This document shows positions 57,176 to 64,000 of a stretch of 64,000 bases of DNA, piece after piece. Made by a program: the position numbers and the translations under genes. The DNA lies in NCBI GenBank assembly GCA_019454045.1, contig SKCR01023749.1, positions 62,001-126,000 on the forward strand, in the 5' to 3' direction. The notes beneath the pieces were generated by a model. It was not told the origin of the DNA and did not search any database. It saw only the letters and a list, made by a program, of their open reading frames with translations. Origin of the DNA: Zanthoxylum bungeanum (Eukaryota > Streptophyta > Magnoliopsida > Sapindales > Rutaceae). How positions within the stretch are numbered: position 1 is the stretch's first letter; each line of letters starts with the position of its first letter.

Positions 57176-58530
57176 AATGGGACATGTCACGTAATCCTAG
57201 ACCATCTAGGTGACCTTCAAACACTTTAGTCGGCAAGGTCTTTGTAAACGAATCAGCAAGGTTCTCTGCGGATGCAATCTTTGTGACGATAACGTCCCCT
57301 CTCTGCACTATCTCCCTAATGAGATGATATTTCCTCTCTATATGCTTTCCCCTCTTGTAGCTTTTTGGTTCTTTGGTGTTGCCACCGCTCCACTATTATC
57401 GCAATAGAGGGTGAGTGATTTATCCATATCTGGAACAACTTTCAGATCTCCTAAGAATTTACGGAGCCAGACTGCTTCTTAAGTTGCTTCATAAGCCGTT
57501 ACATATTCAGCCTCCATGGTGGAGTCGGCAATGCAAGATTGCTTTATGCTCCGCCATAAAAGCTCCACCACCTAGGGTGAACACTGATCCAGATGTTGAT
57601 TTCCTGGAATCAACATCTGTCTAAAAATCAGAGTCTGTATATTCCCTTAGGATCATATCCTCACTAGATTATACTAGCATATAATCTCTCATTCTCTTAA
57701 GATACTTGAGAATGTGTTTCATAGCCACCCAGTGATCCAATCCTGGGTTTGACTGAAACCTACTGACTACTCTCACTGCAAAATAGATGTCCGGTCTCGT
57801 GCATAACATGGCATACATGAGACTACCAACTGCTGAGGCGTATGAGATACGTCTCATTTCCTCAATTCCCTGAGGTGTCTTAGGAGACTGTTCCTTCGAC
57901 AAATGAATTCCATGCCGATAATGCAGATTGCCTTTCTTGGAATTCTGCATCCCGAATTGCACAAGGATCTTGTCGATGTAGGATGCCTGAGACATAGCTA
58001 ACAGTCGTTTCTTGCTATCCCGAAGTATCTGGATCCCAAGAACATAACTGGCCTCTCCCAAATCTTCATTTGGAATTGCTCAGCTAGCCAAATTTTTACG
58101 TCTGATAATATCCTTACATCATTCCCAATGAGTAAGATATCATCAACGTATAAAATAAAAAAAACCACCTTCCCGTCAATGATGCGCTTGTATACACAAG
58201 GCTCATCAACATTCTGCTGAAAATTATATGACTTGATCGTTGTATCAAATCTTATATTCCAAGATCGAGATGCCTGCTTGAGTCCATAAATGGACCTTTG
58301 CAGTTTGCAATCATTTTGCTCTTGACCTTGGGTGATGAACCCTTCTGGTTGTATCATATAGATACTTTCATCAAGATTGTCATTCAAGAATGCAGTCTTG
58401 ACATCCATTTGCCAAATTTCATAGTCATAATATGCGGCTATGGATAGAAGAGTGCAGATGGATTTAAGCATAGCTACTGGCGAGAAAGTTTCCTCATAGT
58501 CAACTCCCTCTTTTGGGTAAACCCTTGGCC
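57160..58530 (-). pseudogene. copia reverse transcriptase and RNase H
   Basis: RT in the frame 58471-57998: YEIWQMDVKTAFLNDNLDESIYM, QRSIYGLKQASRSW, VDEPCVYKR and an intact catalytic YVDDILLIGNDV. After a frameshift near 58040 the frame 58061-57669 has GEASYVLGIQILRDSKKRLL, SQASYIDKILVQFGMQNSKKG and YASAVGSLMYAMLCTRPDI. RNase H to about 57160 is badly broken; remnants include YCDNSGAVA and A/T-rich pieces of the C-terminus. The region upstream of 58471 (to about 58620) holds the degenerate RT N-terminus. The enzyme would copy element RNA to DNA in virus-like particles. Confidence 0.85.
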
Positions 58531-58882
58531 ACTAGTCTAGCTTGAAGGTCTGTACCTTCCCATCTGATCCCCTCTTCCTCTATGATCCACTTGCAACCTA
58601 TGGTTTCCCTCCATCAGGTTGGTCTACAAGTTCCCAGACCGAGTTGGAGTACATGGACTCCATCTCTAGGTTCATGGCTTTGAGTCATTCCTCTTTGTCA
58701 GGATCATCCATTACACTACTATAGGTCAATGGATCATCTATACCATCGCTGGAGGCGACAACTTGTGCCTCTCCAACCCCTAGGTAGCGATCAGGTTGTC
58801 GTACAACCCTCCCACTACGTCTAGGTGGTAGATCATTCTGACTGGGAAGCATCTGACTATCAGATGTCGATGGTGCTATGTA

Positions 58883-59740
58883 TTAGTTAACTTTTATTGA
58901 TGATGGCGCGCTGGTCGAACTAGTAAGTAACTCCTTGAGTAATATTTTACTGCGAGGCTTGAACTCCCTCATATAGTCCTCCTCTAGAAACGTAGCATTT
59001 GTTGATACAAATACTTTATTATCATCAGGACTGTAGAAGAATCCACCCCTAGTCTCCTTCGGGTAGCCTACAAATAGGCACACCTAAGAACGTGGTTCCA
59101 GCTCTGTAGTCTTATTCTTTAGCACATGTGCTAGACACCCCCATATGCGGAAATGTCGTAAACTAGTTTTACGACCATTCCACAACTCTAAGGGAGTCTT
59201 AGGAACAGACTTAGATGGAACTACATTAAGGATATACATCGCGGTTTGCAGTGCATGTCCCCAGAATGAACTAGGTAGTGACCTATAACTAAACATGGAT
59301 CTTATTATGTCTAGTAGGGTTCGATTTCTCCTTTCTGCAACACCATTTTGTTCTAGTGTTCAAGGTGCTGTAAGCTGGGATACTATCCCATGCTCAACTA
59401 AGAATTCCTCGAAATCTCTGTCGAGGTATTCCCCTCCAGAATCTGATCGTAGAGTTTTGATGGTCTTACCTAATTAGTTCTCAACCTCAGCACTATACTC
59501 CTTGAACTTTTCAAAGGTATCTGATTTGTGATGCATTAGGTAGACATATCAATATCTTGAGTAATCGTCAATGAATGTGACAAAGTATTCATAACCACCT
59601 CAGGCTTTTACATTCATCGGTCCGTAAACGTCCAAATGTATTAGCTCTAGTGGTTGACTGACTCTTATACCTTTTTCAGTAAAAGGTCTCTTGGTCATTT
59701 TTCCTTCTAAACAGGATTCACAAACTGGTAAAGTCTCGAG
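58883..59740 (-). pseudogene. copia integrase
   Basis: In broken frames: VYGPMNVKA and FVTFIDDYSRY (first catalytic D lies just before), TLRSDSGGEYLDRDFEEF (second D), [19 protein letters not shown] (catalytic E), then the frame 59296-59084 with [24 protein letters not shown] and [14 protein letters not shown] stop near 59083 separates MCLFVGYPKETRGGFFYSPDDNKVFVSTNATF in 59083-58883. Several stops are present. The interval 58531-58882 holds the linker to RT with the RRSGRVVRQP-type motif and no separate gene. Confidence 0.8.
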
Positions 59741-59746
59741 CTTTAA

Positions 59747-60550
59747 CTAGTTTAAGGCTCCGTTCTTTATCAATCTATTTATCCGGTCAAGGTTGATGTG
59801 ACTAAGTCTAAGATGCCATAGATATGGGTCATCGTGAGAAATCTTTGGCCGTTTTGTTTTAGGTTTTTCAACCTTAAACATTTCAGTGTTAAGCAGTGAC
59901 CTATGTGTTAACGGTCTTAACACATACAAGTTATTTTCTGAGTTTCCTGTGCATATAGTTAATCCATTTCTACCAATAATAACCAAATTGCTATTAAAAG
60001 AAACTGAATAATCATCATCCAAAAGTCTAGAAACAGAAATTAGATTCTTGTGAAAACCAGGAGTGAATAACACATTGTTCAAATTTAAATAACTATTATT
60101 AATAAAATTTAAACTGGAAACTCCCACTGCTCTTGCTGAAACGGAATCCCCTGTCCCGACCCTCATGGTATAATCACCTTCAGCAAGGTCCCTCCATGAA
60201 TTAAGTAGTTGTAAAGAAGAACAAACATGGTTAGTGGCCCTAGAATCAATAATCCAAGAAGATTTATCATCTTCCACTAATAGAGATTCAATAACGAGTA
60301 AATCATATTTACCTATTTCCTTTTTCTCCTTTAGCTCAGCAAGGTATTTAGGGCAGTTCCTTTTCCAATGCCCATTCTTGTCGCAGTGGAAACATTTTCC
60401 TTTGGGCTTTGCATCCTTGGAGCCTTTCTTGTTCTTCTTTTTCATGGGCTTACCCTTAGCCTTTCCAGTGCTTTTCTTATTGTTCTTTGTAGATTTAGAA
60501 GATTCGGCAACATTTGCCTCATTATTGGATTTACGAGGATCCACAAGCAC
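59747..60550 (-). pseudogene. copia zinc knuckle, protease and pre-integrase
   Basis: An open frame of 267 codons. It has a Lys-rich region, the zinc knuckle CFHCDKNGHWKRNC (CX2CX4HX4C), then the protease with WIIDSRATNHVCSS. In this motif the Gly that normally follows DS is replaced by Arg, which should abolish protease activity. Further on are VLFTPGFHKNLISVSRL and the pre-integrase LWHLRLSHINLDRINRL. It is the longest intact frame of this element. Confidence 0.85.
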
Positions 60551-60568
60551 AGACTCGTAATGGGTGAG

Positions 60569-61131
60569 CTAATTAAGTAGTTGGGTCAAAGTAAAAGACA
60601 ACTTGTTCATAACATAGTTGCTTTTAAACTGCAGGAAACTCTTCGGAAGAGTTTCCATAATCATGGTCACCTGGCTACGCTCGTCAATACGAGCTCCATA
60701 GGTTTCAGTAGTGTTAAGATAAGTCATCGTCCTTAAGATGTGCTCTCGGACTGATGTCCCATCCTTCATCCTAGCAGTCATCATTGAGGCCATGGCCTCA
60801 TGGCGTTGACACTCCGAAGGCTGCCCAAACATGCCCTGCAATGACTCCATCATCTGAGATACTAGAGCCATAGGTTCATGCTTTACAGCAAGAACCTTAG
60901 GCATCCTTGCTAGCAAGTAGCAACGGGTTTTCTCATTTGCTGCGACCTATTTTTGGTAGGTATCGCACACAGTTTGGCCAACATTTCTGGCCGGCTCGGG
61001 AGGACTTTCCTCCGTCAGGACAAACTTCAGGTCTTCACAGATCAGGATAGCGTTCATGTTACTTTTCCACTTAACATAATTTTCTTCGGTCAATTATCGT
61101 TTGAGAGTATGGAAATAATTGGAGAAACCAT
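60569..61131 (-). pseudogene. copia gag
   Basis: The probable start is the ATG at 61131 (MVSPIISILSNDN, then a stop). Degenerate N-terminal Gag follows to about 60920. The frame 60916-60569 has MLARMPKVLAVKHEPMALVSQMMESLQGMFGQPS, ASMMTARMKDGTSVREHIL and SQVTMIMETLPKSFLQFKSNYVMNK, a typical Gag C-terminal part. A frameshift or stop near 60560 separates it from the zinc-knuckle frame. Confidence 0.85.
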
Positions 61132-62780
61132 GGCTGAAAATAAAATAAACATGCATTCAACATTCATTCATCGCATATTAAAATCATCAAAGAATTTTGG
61201 CATAAAATTATACATGATGCAAGAACCATGAATAATGAATTAGAAACCTAAGAGAATTGCTACGCCACGGAAACCTATCATCCCACAAGTAAGTGCCGCT
61301 GTAGGGTAGGTCAAGTATTCGCATGATAGATTGAGACAATCTCAGTCAATTTAATATATGCGGGAATAACTCTTATTCCTATATTAAACAACTACCGTTT
61401 TATTTGATCAAGGAATTTCATTAACAGTTAATTATTCCTTTGTGAGTGTAACCCGCCGTTTCGGGATTCTTTGACTTAACGAGTGAAGTGCCGCCGTAGG
61501 GTAGGTTAGTTTACAAGATACATCTAGAATCCCTATCCTTTCGGAACCCAAACCTAATATTGACCCAAAATGGACACCATCCGTAGGAGAACGAAAACAA
61601 AGCTGTCTCGAGGCGCCTTTTGAATCTCATATTTTTGGACTAACAATGGAGATCGTGTGATGTACCGTCGTATATCCCTCTCCCACTCACTATTTTAAAA
61701 ATTAAGGTTTCTATCTAAAATATCTAATATTTTATTTTAACTAGTGTAGATAAACTTATGGCGGCTAAATCATAATTGTTATTTACACTAGTTTGTCATA
61801 AGTGAGCTAAATCAATTTTAACTATTAAAATTGTGTCACAAATATTAGTCTCTACTAATATGTTTACTCTATTAACTAATTTAATTAGAGTGGTATAAGT
61901 GAGCTTACAATATTTTAACTTTTAAAATACTAGGCACTTAAGGGTCTAAAATCATGGAATTCTAAATGGTCCAAAATCAATTAAACATTTTAATAAATTT
62001 TTTAGTGCATCATAAAATCCAATGGTACGTGATATTGTATCCCGAGTGCAGACCACATTTCCGTCCATACGGAATCGGCTATGGAATTTATATCCGGGTT
62101 TCCATCCTATTTACCAATGGAATTTATTATGCACCAATTAAGCCCAATATATTAGAATTCAAAATTTTAGATAATAAATCCAATTAATCTAATTAATTGA
62201 TTTCAATGCATATCATTTTCTAACTTAAACGTTTTAAATTACATAAAATCATAATTTTATGTTTATAATGATAATGCATCTATGACATGTTATGGCAAGT
62301 AAAATGCATGAGTGGGCACCCTAAGCTATATGACATGTTATTCAAAGAATTCGAAATAAACATACATATAACATAAAAATTATTTTGCATTGACCGGACT
62401 CTTATTTTTTCTATACTAATCTAATTAGTACAAAAGATACACCAAGGCATTCTTTGGCCTTCAAATCCCGCTTGAAAGTGGTATTGGCTCCTTTCGCGAC
62501 TTTGGTGCTCCATATACAAAGAATTGAAACTTTACATTGAATATTAAAATTACAATGAATATAAGCAATGACCTTATGGCCTTACAACCCAAAACCAAAA
62601 CCAACTACAAAAATAAGAGCCATAAAAATTTACAACCAATGCAAAATCCATTCATCACATGAATATCACAATATACCCACTAATCTAAACATGCATATCA
62701 TATTTATAACTCATATAAACATATTAAAACATAAACTTTAAATGAAAAAGTGAAGGGTTAAGAGCACGTTTCAACCTCGC
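61132..62780 (-). other. untranslated leader of the minus-strand copia element
   Basis: About 1.65 kb of AT-rich non-coding DNA. AAGTGCCGC(C/T)GTAGGGTAGGT occurs twice (about 61290 and 61490). The stretch ends with the leader sequence shared with 54881-54913, after which the PBS is missing. Confidence 0.6.
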
Positions 62781-64000
62781 TGTAGGCATTGCATTTTTGC
62801 ATAACACCCGATGAGGAGTCTTATATGGAGACAACTCCCTCTTAGTCATGAAAGCGTAAAAGAACGTTGGAAGGGTAAAGTTGGAAAATATAATTTTTGA
62901 TGGATTTCTCCGAGTTGTTTCGCTTCGGTTGCTTGTTATACCTCCGTTTCTAAGCTTATCTTAGGCCCAACACTCCCATAGATCACCTACCTAACCCAAA
63001 CCAAGCCCAAATACCCAAGTCAACCCAAGTCAAACCAAACCTATGCCCATTGGTCATGATTCACGCCCATTAGTGCCTTATTTAGGTAAATTGCACATTA
63101 ATCACATGTTTAAATATTGATTAATCCTTGCCTAAATAAATAAAATCATTACCAAATCAAATCCAATCCCAAATCCTAATTAGGAGATGCATTCCTTATT
63201 AGAAATCAATTAGGAGATTCCTTCCTAATCTAAAAAGGAAAGCTCTCTCCCTTTGCCTATAAAAAGAGACCTTTGCCCACAAACACAAGCAGGCACACAT
63301 ATCTCATTCAAGCATCTTAGAAGCCCCCTAGCACGCCCTAGCATTCCCCAAGAATTTGATATTGCCGCATCCCTGAAGCCAAGAAACCACCAAGGCCGCA
63401 TCCACCTTCATCCACCACACCATTCAAGCCCAACCCTCAATTACCCCTATCCTTTGCCAACTTCCAACCACCATTCACAGCCCTAAATTACCCCCATATA
63501 AACCTTATTTCCAGCCCCTGAAGTGCCGCAAAAATCAGCCCCAAAGCAGCCCAAAGTAGCGCCCAAACCAGCCCTGAAAACGGTTTCACTGCACTGGTGA
63601 ACTGCTGTGTTTTAACTTCTGTTCTGGTCAGTTTCCTTGCGTCCTTAGCCCATCAAAACAGTCCTAAAATCATCTTAAAACCATCCCAAAAATCCCCAAA
63701 AAGTTTCCCTAAAAAATCTTTACAAACGCACCTCCCTAAGCCACCAAAATCACCCAAAACAGTCCACTAAACGCCCGAAACAGCGACCTGAAACACAGCT
63801 CCTAAACGGCAGTGAAACGGACATAAAACAGCAGCCCAAGCATCAAAACAACAAGGAAAAACAGTGAGCAAACAAATCGGAAAGGTATCGGATCATTCGC
63901 CCTTCCAACGGACTTGGAACGCCCTTTCTTAGACGACTAAAGAGGTTAGACCTAAGGGTACCTTTCACTTATCTTCTTTATTCTTTATTTTATTTATTTT
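62781..64000 (+). other. unassigned; LTR- or promoter-like DNA, cut by the window end
   Basis: It begins TGTAGGCATTGC directly at the broken leader. A TATA-like TATAAAAA lies at 63258-63265 and is followed by C-rich, purine-poor DNA with many CCCAAA words, as in the transcribed part of some plant LTRs. An open frame at 63253-63486 (Pro/His-rich) is probably fortuitous. No second copy lies in the window to confirm an LTR. Confidence 0.35.

Larger units (their letters stand above)
54881..62780 (-). mobile_element. minus-strand copia element with one LTR and no 5' LTR
   Basis: On the + axis: about 45 bp of leader plus PBS (54881-54925), one LTR (54928-57153), PPT, then RNase H, RT, integrase, protease, gag and leader out to 62780. 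The LTR carries a PBS on its left and a PPT on its right. The leader piece at 54881-54925 (GGGTTAAGAGCCCGTTTCAACC) recurs at about 62757-62780, where the element's own PBS and 5' LTR should follow but are absent. The structure fits a tandem array reduced by deletion, or a circularly permuted insertion. Confidence 0.75.

Noticed and set aside
63253..63486. 77-codon Pro/His-rich frame
   Set aside because: C-rich low-complexity DNA after a TATA-like box; no domain and no second copy.
1..64000. tRNA genes, rRNA genes, CRISPR arrays, telomere or centromere satellites
   Set aside because: None seen. The tRNA-like matches are retrotransposon PBS sites of 12-15 bases, and no long uniform satellite array is present.

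Overview
The window looks like repeat-rich nuclear DNA of a flowering plant, probably a dicot. It is AT-rich, has plant-type LTR retrotransposons primed by initiator tRNA-Met, a plant CACTA (En/Spm) transposon and a hAT-type non-autonomous element. I see no intact host gene, no tRNA or rRNA and no CRISPR array. Every recognisable coding region belongs to a mobile element or to a gene fragment inside one, and nearly all carry stops or frameshifts.

Layout. (1) 1 to about 5281: a Ty1/copia element on the + strand, cut by the window start, ending in a 3' LTR that holds a GCCTCT-rich array. (2) 6694-8881: a probable solo LTR with TSD GTATA. (3) About 10669-21502: a decayed CACTA element on the + strand, with a DUF4216 tail, a second transposase-like gene (Ptta/En/Spm) and an intact right terminus. 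It is interrupted at 12606-18114 by a young minus-strand copia element with perfect TSD ATAAT. (4) 22992-23750: a 759-bp hAT-like non-autonomous element with 8-bp TSD ACTATGAT. (5) 24535-44836: a copia element with 1.9-kb LTRs. Its reverse transcriptase is split by a 10.3-kb insertion (31182-41450) with the order LTR-gag-LTR-gag-LTR, a tandem pair of SIRE/Maximus-like elements that keep gag but have no pol. (6) About 45413-50302: a truncated minus-strand Ty3/gypsy (Athila/Tat-like) element that carries, between its integrase and 3' LTR, a fragment resembling a LONELY GUY (LOG) cytokinin-activating enzyme and a second unidentified ORF with a consensus splice donor. (7) 50891-54880: a copia element deleted from gag straight into RT. 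(8) 54881-62780: a minus-strand copia element whose single LTR has a PBS on its left and a PPT on its right, while its own 5' LTR is missing. (9) 62781-64000: C-rich, LTR- or promoter-like DNA running off the window.

The interest lies in how the elements interact: nesting with readable target sites, pol-less gag elements that would depend on enzymes from elsewhere, LTR-shared tandem arrays probably made by recombination, and gene capture by a gypsy element. Boundaries come from reading TG...CA ends, PBS/PPT and duplications by eye. Identities are approximate, and lineage names (SIRE, Athila/Tat, LOG) are inferred from remembered family motifs, not from a search.
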